DNA of 64,000 bases from Caldilineaceae bacterium (GTDB lineage Bacteria > Chloroflexota > Anaerolineae > Caldilineales > Caldilineaceae), in assembly GCA_022821585.1 (NCBI GenBank), contig JAJEDI010000092.1, positions 1 to 64,000 on the forward strand, written 5' to 3'. The notes beneath the pieces were generated by a model. It was not told the DNA's origin. It did not search any database and saw nothing but the letters and a program-made list of their open reading frames with translations. Below are positions 1 through 8,623 of the stretch, one piece after another (the first letter of the stretch is position 1; each line of letters opens with the position of its first letter). The translations under genes and the position numbers were made by a program.

Positions 1-60
1 TTCCGCCCCCCCTGGGGGGGGGGGCCCCCCCCCCCCCACGCCCCCCCTCCTACAACATGC
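1..60. other. Low-complexity G/C homopolymer edge
   Basis: The first ~50 bases are runs of C and G with almost no A or T, unlike the rest of the window. This looks like a contig end or assembly artefact. Bases 61-288, between here and the first gene end, show no supportable gene. Confidence 0.6.
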
Positions 61-288
61 CTCGTCGACCTGGTGTCGATATCTGTAACAGGTGCCCAAT
101 CGAAGGAGTTTCGCCAAACCACGTCCCGCCCGCCACATCAAGTCTCCGTAGGTGCCGGCCTGGTGCCTGCCCTGCGTCTCTCCCAGAGCCGCTATACAAT
201 TTCAGCCTCCTCTGGCATGAATTCCCCGCAAGACTGTTCCAACCCCGAATCCGGGACGCACCCAACCGTACCTATGAGGAAGGATCGC

Positions 289-1464
289 CTATGCGTTGTA
301 CAGCTCAAGATGCCGCGCCGCGATCACTTCCCAACTGAACTGGCGGGCCGCCTTACGGGCATTGACACGCAGCTTCTCCGCCAGCCGCGGTTCCTCGGCG
401 ATGCGCCGCACCGCTTCCGCGGCCGCCGCCGGATCTCTGGGAGGAACAAGAATCAGGTCGGAATCTGCCCTCAGTTCCGGCGTCGGATCTTGCGGATGCG
501 TTGTCACGATCGCACAGCCGTTGGCCAGCGCCGCCGTCAGCGTGCTGCGCCGCATACTCATCCCGTCCTCATACGGCATCACCAGCACGTCGATCGCGTT
601 GAAGTCCGCCGCAACCTCGGCTTCCGACTGGTGGCCCGTCCACTGCACGCGACTCTCCAGTCCATGTTCGGCAATGGAAGCCTCGACCCGCTGCAGATAC
701 CTGAAGTTCGTCTCGTCGCTGGCCCCCACCCGTTCACCGATCATCAGCAGACGCACATCCCGTCCCTCAACTGCCAGCGCCGCCAGCGTCTCGATCAGCG
801 TCAGCCCGCCTTTGCTGGCGTTAAGAAATCCGAAGTAGCCCAACACAAGCTGCCCGCTGCCGTAGCCGCGCGCCGCCCGTCTCTGGATTCGCTCTTCCAC
901 TGAGAACCGCCGGCTCTTGATGTCATTGCCGATCGGAATGCGGTGAAGCTGACCCGGTCGCGTCTCCCCTCGTACCGAGTCCCAGTCGCTCTGATTCGTG
1001 ACCACCACCGCATCCGCAGCACGCAAAGGCAGACGCGTCACCCAGTTCCGCAGACGCGCACCCGCCTTGGGAAAGAGATAGGGAACCCGCAGATCGTGAT
1101 ATGTCCAGGCGGCGCGCAGCCCCTGTCGCCGCAGGCAATACGGCAAAGCGTTGATGGCCGGATGCATCCCATAGGCCGCGGTCTGGTACTGAATGTGAAC
1201 CCATTCAGCGCCGGCGGCCCGGGCACGGACAGCGATATCGGACAGGATCCCCCAACCCCAGCCGCGGCGTCCCGGCAGCACACCAACTGCTCCCGTGTCT
1301 GTGGACCCAGGAACCTGCTCGTCGGTCAGGACGGCGACCTGCGCGCCCTGCGCCTGCAGAGCCGCAGCCAGTTCGGCCGTAAACCTGCCGACCCCGCCCA
1401 CCATCGGCGGATATTCACCCGTGACGAACAACACCTTCGGCTGCTCTGCCGCCACTCTTTTCAA
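289..1464 (-). CDS. Glycosyltransferase family 4 (GT-B fold)
   Basis: A 391-residue protein of normal length for a GT-B retaining glycosyltransferase. It likely transfers a sugar from a nucleotide donor to a lipid or polysaccharide acceptor at the cytoplasmic face of the membrane. The N-terminus (VLFVTGEYPPMVGGVGRFT) is the usual GT4 acceptor-domain start with a glycine-rich loop. Near residues 290-340 the donor domain has the pattern DVLVMPYEDGMSMRRSTLTAA followed by GCAIVTT, matching the conserved acidic/small-residue region of the family. It is the last gene of a minus-strand run and follows two small membrane proteins. Donor and acceptor cannot be told from sequence alone. Confidence 0.85.
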   Translation of the reverse strand: MKRVAAEQPKVLFVTGEYPPMVGGVGRFTAELAAALQAQGAQVAVLTDEQVPGSTDTGAVGVLPGRRGWGWGILSDIAVRARAAGAEWVHIQYQTAAYGMHPAINALPYCLRRQGLRAAWTYHDLRVPYLFPKAGARLRNWVTRLPLRAADAVVVTNQSDWDSVRGETRPGQLHRIPIGNDIKSRRFSVEERIQRRAARGYGSGQLVLGYFGFLNASKGGLTLIETLAALAVEGRDVRLLMIGERVGASDETNFRYLQRVEASIAEHGLESRVQWTGHQSEAEVAADFNAIDVLVMPYEDGMSMRRSTLTAALANGCAIVTTHPQDPTPELRADSDLILVPPRDPAAAAEAVRRIAEEPRLAEKLRVNARKAARQFSWEVIAARHLELYNA

Positions 1465-1490
1465 GCTCCCCTAACTAAATTGCCATAAAG

Positions 1491-1913
1491 CTATTCGGGT
1501 ATCCGCTCCTGCAGGGCGGCCAACAGCTCATCCTGCCGCGCTACAGCCGGCAAAAACAGCGTGCGGGGTACGTCCGTCTCGACGATACCGTCAACGGAAA
1601 CGGGCCAGTAGACGAGGCTCACCCCGGGCATGAAGCGGCCTGCCTCTTCACAGGTGATCATCTGACGGAACTGAATCTGCGTGGGCGCCTGCATCGGCGC
1701 GCGCACGGTCACGCCGTCGGCGGTCAGTTCCAGCCGCAACAGCGCCCAGCGAATGTGGACGAGGGCGAAAGCAATCGCCCCCAGCAGAAAGAACAGGGAA
1801 GGCAGGCTGAATCCGTTCAGGATCTCCCGCAGGAAAAGTAGCGCCACTGCCGCGCCGCCGAGGGCGAACAATCGATATGTCGTACGGGGAAGGTAAACCG
1901 GGGCGTCAGTCAT
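1491..1913 (-). CDS. Small membrane protein, bacterial PH-like
   Basis: About 140 residues. Two hydrophobic segments lie near the N-terminus (LFALGGAAVALLFL and SLFFLLGAIAFALVHI). A soluble beta-rich tail follows (LRLELTADGVTVRAPMQ, then an FRQM-TCEE stretch). Two membrane helices followed by a compact beta domain resemble bacterial PH-domain (YdbT/bPH) membrane proteins, but the match is only by layout. ATG at 1913 is chosen; a GTG at 1940 would add nine residues, and neither has a clear ribosome binding site. It sits between a glycosyltransferase and another small membrane protein. Function unknown. Confidence 0.5.
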   Translation of the reverse strand: MTDAPVYLPRTTYRLFALGGAAVALLFLREILNGFSLPSLFFLLGAIAFALVHIRWALLRLELTADGVTVRAPMQAPTQIQFRQMITCEEAGRFMPGVSLVYWPVSVDGIVETDVPRTLFLPAVARQDELLAALQERIPE

Positions 1914-1951
1914 CTGACTGATGGCTGGTGGTGCGTGCACTCCGCCAGCGG

Positions 1952-2272
1952 CTACTCACCGCGCTTCGGTTGCCGCGGACTGCTGACAATCAGCATCGCG
2001 AACGCCACCACCGAGAGAACGCCGGCGCCGTAGACGATCACGCGGATAACCTGGCTCTGCCACAGTGCCGGCGCAAAACCGGCAAACCCGCCTAGGATTC
2101 CAGCCAGAGGAACCGTCGCAATCAGGACGAAATGGAGCATCATGTACGCCGGCGAGGGACGCGGAAAATCTTCACGCGTGAGGAACTTCATCATCAAGTA
2201 GATCGCGCCCAGCGGATAGAGTACGCCCACCAGCAGAAGAACGGCCGAGCCAGCCTTGTACAGAATGTCCAT
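1952..2272 (-). CDS. Three-helix membrane protein of unknown function
   Basis: A 106-residue protein with three evident membrane helices: residues ~8-30 (AVLLLVGVLYPLGAIYLMM), ~43-65 (MLHFVLIATVPLAGILGGFAG) and ~73-97. The C-terminal tail is basic (RQPKRGE). It starts 18 bp after the stop of the ABC ATPase, so the two are probably cotranscribed. I do not recognise a family. It is too small and lacks the signatures to be the missing permease of the neighbouring BMP-type transporter. Confidence 0.55.
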   Translation of the reverse strand: MDILYKAGSAVLLLVGVLYPLGAIYLMMKFLTREDFPRPSPAYMMLHFVLIATVPLAGILGGFAGFAPALWQSQVIRVIVYGAGVLSVVAFAMLIVSSPRQPKRGE

Positions 2273-2290
2273 GCTTTTCGCGTATGTCGG

Positions 2291-3838
2291 TCAGGCCGTC
2301 TGCTCGCCTGCCATCATCAGCCCGATCTCCTCGCGCGTCGCCGCGCCGATATCGACGACGCCCATCACCCGCCCGCCATTGAGAACGGCGACGCGGTCAG
2401 CCAGGCTGAACAACTCATCCAGGTCTTCGCTGATCAGCAGCACCGCAACCCCGGCCGCCTGCTGCTCCAGCAGCCTTTGACGCACCGCCTCCGTCGCGCC
2501 TACGTCCAGCCCCTGTGTCGGATGGGCCGCGATGATCAGCTTCGGGTCCGTCGTCAGTTCACGGGCCAAAATCAGTTTCTGCAGATTCCCGCCGGAGAGC
2601 GCGCCTGCGTTGGTCGTGATACCGGGCGTGTCCACGTTGAACTCGTCAACCAACTCCGTGCTCATCTTATCCAGGCCGTCGCGGTCCAGGAACGGCCCCG
2701 GCCTGTCCCGGTAATGTTTGAGCGCGATGTTGTCGGCCACATTCATCGAACCGACCGATCCCACGTGGATGCGACTTTCCGGGACGTGGGCGATGCCGGC
2801 ATCGATGATGGCACGCGGGGTCTTGTTGGTGAGCTCCTGCCCCAGCAGCGTAAAGCGACCGCTGGTCGCCCGCCGCAACCCGGTCAACAACTCGGCCAGC
2901 TCCTTCTGCCCGTTGCCGGCAACGCCGGCTATACCCAGGATCTCACCCCTTCGGATCTGCAACGAAACATCCCGCAGCGCCGGCAAGCGCTTATCGTTCA
3001 GACAGCCGATGCCTTCAACTTCCAGACAGACTTCGCCGAACGCCTGCTCCTCCTTGTCAATGCGGAAAATGACCGACCGCCCCACCATCAGCTCGGCCAG
3101 ATGCGCCGCGCTGGTTTCGCCCGTCACGTCCTCGCTGGCCACCACCCGCCCTTGGCGCAGCACCGTCACACGGTCGGCAAAACGGGTCACCTCATCCAGC
3201 TTGTGGCTGATGAAGATGATCGTCTTGCCCTCCTGCACCATGCGCTGCATCGTCTGGCCCAGCGCGTCCGCCTCCTGCGGCGTCAGGACGGCGGTTGGTT
3301 CATCGAGGATCAGGATTTCCGCGCCGCGGTACAACGCCTTCAAAATCTCGATTCGCTGCTGCTCGCCGACGCTCAACTGCCAGACGAACGCCTCCGGGTC
3401 CACGTGCAGATCGTACTGCTCGCTCACTTCCGCAATCCGTCGCTGCACCCGCTGCATATCCAGCCGCAGCGGTTTGAACCGTCCCTGCTCGCCGGGCTCG
3501 CAATAGGGATCGTCCAGCCCCAGAATGATGTTCTCGGCCACCGTCTGGTTCATCACCAGCTTGAAATGTTGGTGGACCATGGCGATGCCCAGGTCGAAAG
3601 CAGTCTTGGGTGAGTCGACGTGCACGGATTGCCCGTGCACCAGCACATGACCCTCTTCCGGCAGATACAACCCCGCCAGAATATTCATCAGCGTCGACTT
3701 GCCCGCACCGTTTTCGCCCAACAGGGCATGAATCTCACCCTTGTTGACTGTCAGATCGACGCTGTCGTTTGCCAGGACCCCGGGAAACCGTTTGGTGATT
3801 TCCCGCATTTCCACGGCGAGAGGTGCAGAGTTCGTCAT
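2291..3838 (-). CDS. Two-domain ABC ATPase of a BMP-type nucleoside/sugar importer
   Basis: A 515-residue protein with two fused nucleotide-binding domains, as in NupO/YufO and simple-sugar importers. Domain 1 has Walker A GENGAGKST (residues 41-49), signature LSVGEQQR and Walker B LILDEPTAVL. Domain 2 has the degenerate Walker A typical of this family (GVAGNGQKE), signature LSGGNLQK, and LIIAAHPTQGLD in place of a canonical Walker B. It would power import of nucleosides, purines or related ligands. The two genes upstream encode BMP-family binding proteins, so the three form a transport unit. No permease gene is present on either side, which is unusual. Automated pipelines may mislabel this family as heme transport. 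Confidence 0.92.
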   Translation of the reverse strand: MTNSAPLAVEMREITKRFPGVLANDSVDLTVNKGEIHALLGENGAGKSTLMNILAGLYLPEEGHVLVHGQSVHVDSPKTAFDLGIAMVHQHFKLVMNQTVAENIILGLDDPYCEPGEQGRFKPLRLDMQRVQRRIAEVSEQYDLHVDPEAFVWQLSVGEQQRIEILKALYRGAEILILDEPTAVLTPQEADALGQTMQRMVQEGKTIIFISHKLDEVTRFADRVTVLRQGRVVASEDVTGETSAAHLAELMVGRSVIFRIDKEEQAFGEVCLEVEGIGCLNDKRLPALRDVSLQIRRGEILGIAGVAGNGQKELAELLTGLRRATSGRFTLLGQELTNKTPRAIIDAGIAHVPESRIHVGSVGSMNVADNIALKHYRDRPGPFLDRDGLDKMSTELVDEFNVDTPGITTNAGALSGGNLQKLILARELTTDPKLIIAAHPTQGLDVGATEAVRQRLLEQQAAGVAVLLISEDLDELFSLADRVAVLNGGRVMGVVDIGAATREEIGLMMAGEQTA

Positions 3839-3958
3839 AGGCGATGGAGTTTGATAATGTGAGTCGGCGTCTATGAAGGAATGAAGTCAGAGAGTGGCGA
3901 AAACGATCTTGACCCCACTCACTGACTCACGAGTCTCGACCTGCTTTCTACACCTTCA

Positions 3959-5077
3959 CTACTGAGGGATCTCGCCGGTAACACCAGCTACCAGCCAGTC
4001 ATAACTGAGTAGCGCGGGGTCGTCCATGCATTCTCCGGCCGCAACCCGCTCTGCGCCGGTATTGTCGCTGATCGGCCCGCAGAAGAACTGAAAACTACCG
4101 TCAAGAATGCTTTCCTTGGCCTCCTCGACCGCAATCTGTACAACCGCCGGCACAAATTCAGCCACCGGCGCAAGATCTAACACGCCGTCTTCCATGCCCC
4201 ACCAGATCGGCTCATTGGTCCACGTCCCGGCAGCCACGTCACGCACCTTCTTTTCGTAAATGACCTGCCAGTTCCAGATCGGTGCGGTCAGCAATGCCTG
4301 TGGCGCGATCTCCGGGTTGACAACGTTGTAGCCGATGGCATAGACGCCCTGCTCCTCAGCCAATTTGTCCGGTTCGACACTGTCGCTTTCGCGGGCCACG
4401 ACATCTGCGCCCGCATCGATCAGCGCCTGCGCGGCTTCGCGTTCGGCAGGAGGATCAAACCAGGCAAAGATCCATATCGGCCGTACCTCTACAAGAGGAT
4501 TAATGGACTGGGCGCCCAGGGCGAAAGCATTCAGATTGCGCACCACCTCCGGAATCGGGTAAGGCGCAATGTAGCCGATGATATTGGATTGTGTCATCGC
4601 ACCGGCAACCATTCCGGACAGGTACCAGCCCTGGTAGCCGCGACCGTCGTATATGCCCACATTCTCAGCCGTCTTGTATCCGGTGGCATGCTCAAACTTC
4701 ACATCCGGAAACCCTGCCGCGACTTCGATCACGCTGTCCATATAGCCGAAACTGGTGGCAAAGATCAAGTCATAGCCCTGCGACGCGTAACTCTGCAGCA
4801 CACGCGCTGCGTCCGGCCCTTCCGCGACCAGTTCGCTGTATGCCGTCTCCACGCCCAGCTCTTCCAGTGCCAACCTCCCCTGATCGTGCGCATAACTCCA
4901 GCCGAGATCTCCAACCGGGCCGACGTAGACAAATGCAACCTTCACAGACTCAACCGTACCAGCGGGAGCTGCTGGCTCTTCAGCGGCAGGCATTTCGCCG
5001 ATCTGCTGACAAGCGCTCATCAACACTGTCAGAGTCAGCAGAACACCAACCAGCTTCTTCCAATGTCGCATCCTCAT
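3959..5077 (-). CDS. BMP-family ABC substrate-binding lipoprotein (copy 1)
   Basis: A 372-residue lipoprotein. A basic N-terminus (MRMRHWKK) precedes a hydrophobic core and a lipobox ending LMSAC, so Cys23 should be lipidated. The mature part starts with the BMP-family hallmark VKVAFVYVGPVGDLGWSYAHDQGR and continues with YDLIFATSFGYMD, NIIGYIAPYPIPEVVRN and ADVVARESDS. This is the PnrA/Med family, which binds nucleosides or purine-like ligands outside the membrane. It lies between a second BMP gene and the ABC ATPase in the same direction. The two BMP proteins are clearly paralogous along their length (shared PIGDLGW/PVGDLGW, NIIGY and IPEV motifs), suggesting a duplication with ligand divergence. 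Confidence 0.9.
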   Translation of the reverse strand: MRMRHWKKLVGVLLTLTVLMSACQQIGEMPAAEEPAAPAGTVESVKVAFVYVGPVGDLGWSYAHDQGRLALEELGVETAYSELVAEGPDAARVLQSYASQGYDLIFATSFGYMDSVIEVAAGFPDVKFEHATGYKTAENVGIYDGRGYQGWYLSGMVAGAMTQSNIIGYIAPYPIPEVVRNLNAFALGAQSINPLVEVRPIWIFAWFDPPAEREAAQALIDAGADVVARESDSVEPDKLAEEQGVYAIGYNVVNPEIAPQALLTAPIWNWQVIYEKKVRDVAAGTWTNEPIWWGMEDGVLDLAPVAEFVPAVVQIAVEEAKESILDGSFQFFCGPISDNTGAERVAAGECMDDPALLSYDWLVAGVTGEIPQ

Positions 5078-5147
5078 GTGACCATACCCCCTTTCACTTC
5101 CATTTCAGGTGGATTGACCCATATTGCAGCCAAGTGACACGGTAAAC

Positions 5148-5193
5148 AGATTGCTCCTCTCTTTGTGCCTGCACGGTAAGAGAGGAGCAATCT
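5148..5193 (-). terminator. Long perfect hairpin between two BMP genes
   Basis: Arms 5148-5163 and 5178-5193 are perfect 16-bp inverted repeats around a 14-nt loop. It lies downstream of the second BMP gene and upstream of the first on the same strand. No clear T-run follows on the minus strand, so it may be a partial terminator, an RNA-stabilising hairpin or a processing site that sets the ratio of the two binding proteins. Confidence 0.55.
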
Positions 5194-5298
5194 TTGAGGA
5201 TCACGGTCGATTTGATTCAGGCCTCGACCTTATGCAGGAAGGCGACCTGAGTCCAAATACAGTACTTCACACGGTCCAACTGCAGTTCAACCCTCGGG

Positions 5299-6447
5299 CT
5301 AGTTCCCAAGCGGCGCGGCCTCACCCGGCGCCTCGCCGACAACCCCCTCTACAAACCAGTCCATGCCCAGCATCTGGCCGTCATCCATGCACTGGCCGTC
5401 GTCCAGGAACTGCACACCGTTCTGGCCGTTCATCGCGTCGCAAAACACGTCCGTCTCACCGGAAACGATCATGGCCTGCTTTTCGGCGACCATCGCGGCG
5501 ACGTCCTCAGGAACCGACGGGCTCATATCTGCCAAACCGACGATCCCGTCGTCCATGCCGCCCCAATACTGCTCTGTAACCCAGTTGCCGTCGCGCGCCT
5601 GCTCCGCAAATTTCTGGAATGCCGGCCCCCAGTTCCACACCGGTCCGGTGAGGACGCTGTCACCGACGAACGCACGCATGTCGCTGTTGTAGCCGATGCT
5701 CGTCCCGCCGCGCTCGGCCGCCGCCTTCTGCGGCTCCGTCGTGTCCTGGTGCTGAGCGATGATATCCGCGCCCTGGTCCAGCAGCGCTTCAGCCGCTTCC
5801 TTCTCTTCCGGCGGGCCAAACCACGTGTTCGTCCACACGACCCGCACCTCGGCGTCCGGATTCACCTCGCGCACGCCCAGCGTGAACGCGTTGATACCTC
5901 GGATCACCTCGGGAATCGGGAAGGCGGCCACGTAACCGATGATATTGCTCTCGGTCATGCTTCCTGCCACCAGACCGCTCAGATAGCGTGGCTGGTACAT
6001 GCGGCCGAATAGCGTGCTCATGTTGTCGGCCGTTTTAAAACCGGATACATGCACAAAATACTGGTCCGGGAACTCCTGGGCGACCGTCAGAGTCGGGTCC
6101 ATGTAACCGAAGCTGGTGGTGATGACCAGGTCATAACCTTTCTGGGCGAAGTCGCGAATCACGCGCTCTGCGTCCGGGCCCTCGGGCACCATCTCTATGA
6201 AGGCCGTCTCCGCGCCGCCTTCCAGGTTCTCTTCCAGGAACAGCCGCCCCTGATCGTGCGCATACGTCCAGCCGAGGTCGCCAATCGGCGCGACATAGAC
6301 GAAGGCCACCTGCAACGGCATAGCCATGTCGTCATCGCCTGCCATCTCTTCTTCCATGGGCGCCTCGGTGACCGGCTGGCATGCCGCAATCAGCAGCGCC
6401 AGGATGACCATGACACCCACCACTGTCCACGATTGTCGGATTCTCAT
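5299..6447 (-). CDS. BMP-family ABC substrate-binding lipoprotein (copy 2)
   Basis: A 382-residue lipoprotein, first gene of the minus-strand transport run. The signal peptide ends in the lipobox LLIAAC (Cys23), followed by an acidic linker rich in Glu, Met and Asp. The mature domain carries the family motifs LQVAFVYVAPIGDLGWTYAHDQGR, YDLVITTSFGYMDP, NIIGYVAAFPIPEV and GADIIAQHQDTTEP. It is predicted to bind a nucleoside-like or small-sugar ligand outside the membrane. Its order (binding protein, hairpin, second binding protein, ATPase) suggests two ligands feeding one ATPase. The expected permease genes are not in the window. Confidence 0.9.
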   Translation of the reverse strand: MRIRQSWTVVGVMVILALLIAACQPVTEAPMEEEMAGDDDMAMPLQVAFVYVAPIGDLGWTYAHDQGRLFLEENLEGGAETAFIEMVPEGPDAERVIRDFAQKGYDLVITTSFGYMDPTLTVAQEFPDQYFVHVSGFKTADNMSTLFGRMYQPRYLSGLVAGSMTESNIIGYVAAFPIPEVIRGINAFTLGVREVNPDAEVRVVWTNTWFGPPEEKEAAEALLDQGADIIAQHQDTTEPQKAAAERGGTSIGYNSDMRAFVGDSVLTGPVWNWGPAFQKFAEQARDGNWVTEQYWGGMDDGIVGLADMSPSVPEDVAAMVAEKQAMIVSGETDVFCDAMNGQNGVQFLDDGQCMDDGQMLGMDWFVEGVVGEAPGEAAPLGN

Positions 6448-6801
6448 GAAACTGTCTCCTTTGAGTCAAATGGGTCCACTAGATAATGTCTGTACGGTAG
6501 GCCGCCCGTCGCCAGGCGGCTGAAAATCCGGAGTCAGCAGTAGGGGAACTGCGTGTCTGGGGAATGACAGGTGTCCGGTTAATAGCTTGGACAATAACTA
6601 CTGAGCCAAGATGAGGCAATGGTATCGCAAAGACTGCCAAAATTCAACTACGGAAACAGCGCGATACGGCACACAGGCTATCGTTAGGCATTCCTGCGCG
6701 CCCATCGGTATAATTTCAAAGAAGACTGTGGCAACCTGCCGGTGAACTGCGAACGATGACCGGCGCCCGGCCACCGAAAATCTACCAGAGGTCCAAACTT
6801 C
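6448..6801. promoter_or_regulatory. Divergent intergenic control region
   Basis: This 354-bp gap separates the divergent BMP operon from the methyltransferase gene. A perfect TATAAT sits at 6709-6714 on the plus strand, though no good -35 hexamer is evident before it. Six-base arms GCCGGT (6738-6743) and ACCGGC (6759-6764) could form a hairpin in the 5' leader of the plus-strand gene. I do not recognise a known riboswitch, including the B12 and SAM types that would suit the neighbour. Confidence 0.4.
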
Positions 6802-8010
6802 ATGACAGAGTATCAGATTACCTACTGGCGCGAGTTCCCGTCAATGGTGGTAGCCCGCGAGGGCCGCCGCAGCCGGCATAAGGTACAGCTGCCGGCCCGT
6901 TTTCAGGTCGCAATCGACGAAGCCGCGATGCGCGCCGGCGCCACCGGCACCGACGAATACCTGGACGGCTGGCTGCGTACAGACTGGCAGGAGCAGGCGG
7001 GGGATCCTGAGGAAGTGGCCCAATCCGTCGCCGCACAGCTCGAAGCCGACTATCCCCCCCAACGAATACGCAAACTCCTGTCGTCGATAACACCCGACTC
7101 TTCATCCGGCGGCTGGCTGACGCCGCGTCACCATCCGGTCATCGAGCGCCTGCACCGGCACAACGGCCCCCTCCTTGGCGACGGCGCCATGGCCACGATG
7201 CTGCAGGAAGTCGGCCTCACCGGCGGCGCCGCGCCCGAACTGTGGAACGTGGAAAACCCTGACGCCGTGGAGGCGGTCTATCGCGGCTACGTCGAGGCCG
7301 GGTCCCACATTATTACCACCAACACCTTCGGCGGCACCACCGCCCGGCTCAAAATGCATGATCTGGAGGACAGACTGGCTGAACTCAATGCGGCCGGTGT
7401 CCAGTTGGCGCGCAAAGTCGCCGACGAGGCCGGCGATGTGCTGGTGGGCGCCTCCGTCGGCCCGACCGGCGAGCTGCTCGATCCCCTCGGTGTGATGACC
7501 ATGGACGAGGCCACGGAGCTCTTCGCCAAACAGGTCGCTGTCATGGCCGCGGCCGGCGCCGACTTCATCCTCACCGAAACAATGAGCGACCTGCAGGAGG
7601 TCGAAGCCGCCGTGCGCGCCGTCGATCAAGCGACCGACCTGCCCGTCGTCTCCATGCTCACTTTCGACACCAACCTGCACACCATGATGGGCGTCAGTCC
7701 CAAACAGGCGGTCGAAACACTGGCCAGCTGGGGCGTACAGGTAATCGGCGCCAACTGCGGCAACGGCCCCGAAGAGATCCAGACGGTGATGGCCGAAATG
7801 GTAGCGCACCGTCCGCCCGGGATCGTTCTCTATGCCCAGAGCAACGCGGGCCTGCCCGTCCTGCAGGAAGACGATGTCATCTACGACGGCACGCCCGAAG
7901 TCATGGCCGACTACGCCCGCCACATGCAGGCCCTCGGCGTCGACGTGATCGCCGGCTGCTGCGGCACAACCCCAACCCACCTGCGTGCGATGCGCGAGGC
8001 ACTGGAGTAG
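6802..8010 (+). CDS. Virulence-factor-domain / homocysteine S-methyltransferase fusion
   Basis: A 402-residue two-domain protein. Residues ~1-105 (MTEYQITYWREFPSMVVARE, then KVQLPARFQVAIDEAA and YLDGWLR) match the short domain annotated as 'virulence factor', usually a separate small protein beside one-carbon genes. Residues ~112-402 are a homocysteine S-methyltransferase barrel: LLGDGAMATML near residue 124, THIITTNTF-like ITTNTFGGT near 171, and zinc-ligand cysteines at 319 (GANCGNG) and 386-387 (GCCGTTP). It should move a methyl group from a small donor such as a betaine or methylated compound to homocysteine or a similar thiol. The barrel alone is of normal length, so the N-terminal domain is an addition. 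DUF1638 lies ~1 kb downstream, a known neighbour of such genes. Confidence 0.85.
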   Translation: MTEYQITYWREFPSMVVAREGRRSRHKVQLPARFQVAIDEAAMRAGATGTDEYLDGWLRTDWQEQAGDPEEVAQSVAAQLEADYPPQRIRKLLSSITPDSSSGGWLTPRHHPVIERLHRHNGPLLGDGAMATMLQEVGLTGGAAPELWNVENPDAVEAVYRGYVEAGSHIITTNTFGGTTARLKMHDLEDRLAELNAAGVQLARKVADEAGDVLVGASVGPTGELLDPLGVMTMDEATELFAKQVAVMAAAGADFILTETMSDLQEVEAAVRAVDQATDLPVVSMLTFDTNLHTMMGVSPKQAVETLASWGVQVIGANCGNGPEEIQTVMAEMVAHRPPGIVLYAQSNAGLPVLQEDDVIYDGTPEVMADYARHMQALGVDVIAGCCGTTPTHLRAMREALE

Positions 8011-8066
8011 GAGAGGGATGAGCCAGTCGCGCACTCAGTAGCATATCGGACCGACATGAAAACTTC

Positions 8067-8336
8067 GTGACTGTAGGGTATACTGTCGTCGACCGTCCGA
8101 AAGCGGATGAAATTGCAGATATGGCCGACAGCGGCCGCGACATATCTGAGTTTTTTACAAATCAGGGGACAATGAAGCAACCGTTGACGGGCGTCAACGT
8201 CGATTTAACGCCGGATATGCTTCAGGAACTCGATCAGTTGGCCGTCGAGTTGTGTGTCAGACGCCAAGCGGCCATGTTACTGTGCTTGCGGCAGGCTCAG
8301 GACCAACATCTTCTGGCGAATCGCCGCGAACCATGA
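8067..8336 (+). CDS. CopG-like ribbon-helix-helix antitoxin
   Basis: An 89-residue protein resembling small CopG-type antitoxins. It has the recognisable block ADMADSGRDISEFFTNQG, then VNVDLTPDMLQELDQLA and RQAAMLLCLRQAQDQH. The VNVDL strand and following helices form the expected DNA-binding ribbon-helix-helix. The start is uncertain: GTG at 8067 keeps the usual pre-domain residues, and ATG at 8121 gives a shorter form. Neither has a strong ribosome binding site. Its stop overlaps the next start (ATGA), so the two are translationally coupled. No toxin gene lies beside it. Confidence 0.65.
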   Translation: MTVGYTVVDRPKADEIADMADSGRDISEFFTNQGTMKQPLTGVNVDLTPDMLQELDQLAVELCVRRQAAMLLCLRQAQDQHLLANRREP

Positions 8337-8623
8337 CAAAAAAAGTGCCGTTGACCGATAAACAGCGGGTCGACCTTCAATCTCTTCAGGAGATGCCTGA
8401 CGACCAAATTGATACAACCGACATCCCCGAAATTCTCGACTGGACGGGCGCCAAGCGCGGCGTCCTCTACCGGCCCGTCAAGCAACAGATCACGCTGCGC
8501 CTGGATGCGGATGTCATTTCATGGTTCAAGGCCCACGCGCAGGGCGGCCGCGGATACCAGACCGACATCAATCGTGCGCTGCGCGAGCACGTTTTACGTA
8601 GTGAAAGGGAGGCTACGTCTTGA
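8333..8623 (+). CDS. brnA: BrnA-family antitoxin, without BrnT
   Basis: A 96-residue protein starting MTKKVPLTDKQ at 8333, overlapping the upstream stop by ATGA. The segment IPEILDWTGAKRG followed by YRPVKQQITLRLDADVISWFKAHAQGG and a YQTDINRALREHV helix is diagnostic of the BrnA family, whose C-terminal ribbon-helix-helix binds DNA and neutralises the RNase BrnT. In ordinary modules brnT lies directly upstream. Here that place is taken by another antitoxin-like gene, and no BrnT-like sequence is visible nearby. It may be an orphan, or work with the upstream protein as a DNA-binding pair. Confidence 0.75.
   Translation: MTKKVPLTDKQRVDLQSLQEMPDDQIDTTDIPEILDWTGAKRGVLYRPVKQQITLRLDADVISWFKAHAQGGRGYQTDINRALREHVLRSEREATS

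Noticed and set aside
2132-3613. A long plus-strand ORF (493 residues) opposite the ABC ATPase
   Set aside because: It is Arg/Gln/His-rich with no recognisable motif, antisense to an ATPase with complete Walker motifs.
2291-3838. Heme exporter ATPase
   Set aside because: The two fused domains with BMP-type binding proteins alongside fit nucleoside/sugar import, not the single-domain CcmA-type heme system.
6448-6801. A cobalamin or SAM riboswitch before the methyltransferase
   Set aside because: Only a 6-bp hairpin is visible. I could not find the conserved B12 box or a SAM aptamer core. A covariance-model scan would settle it.
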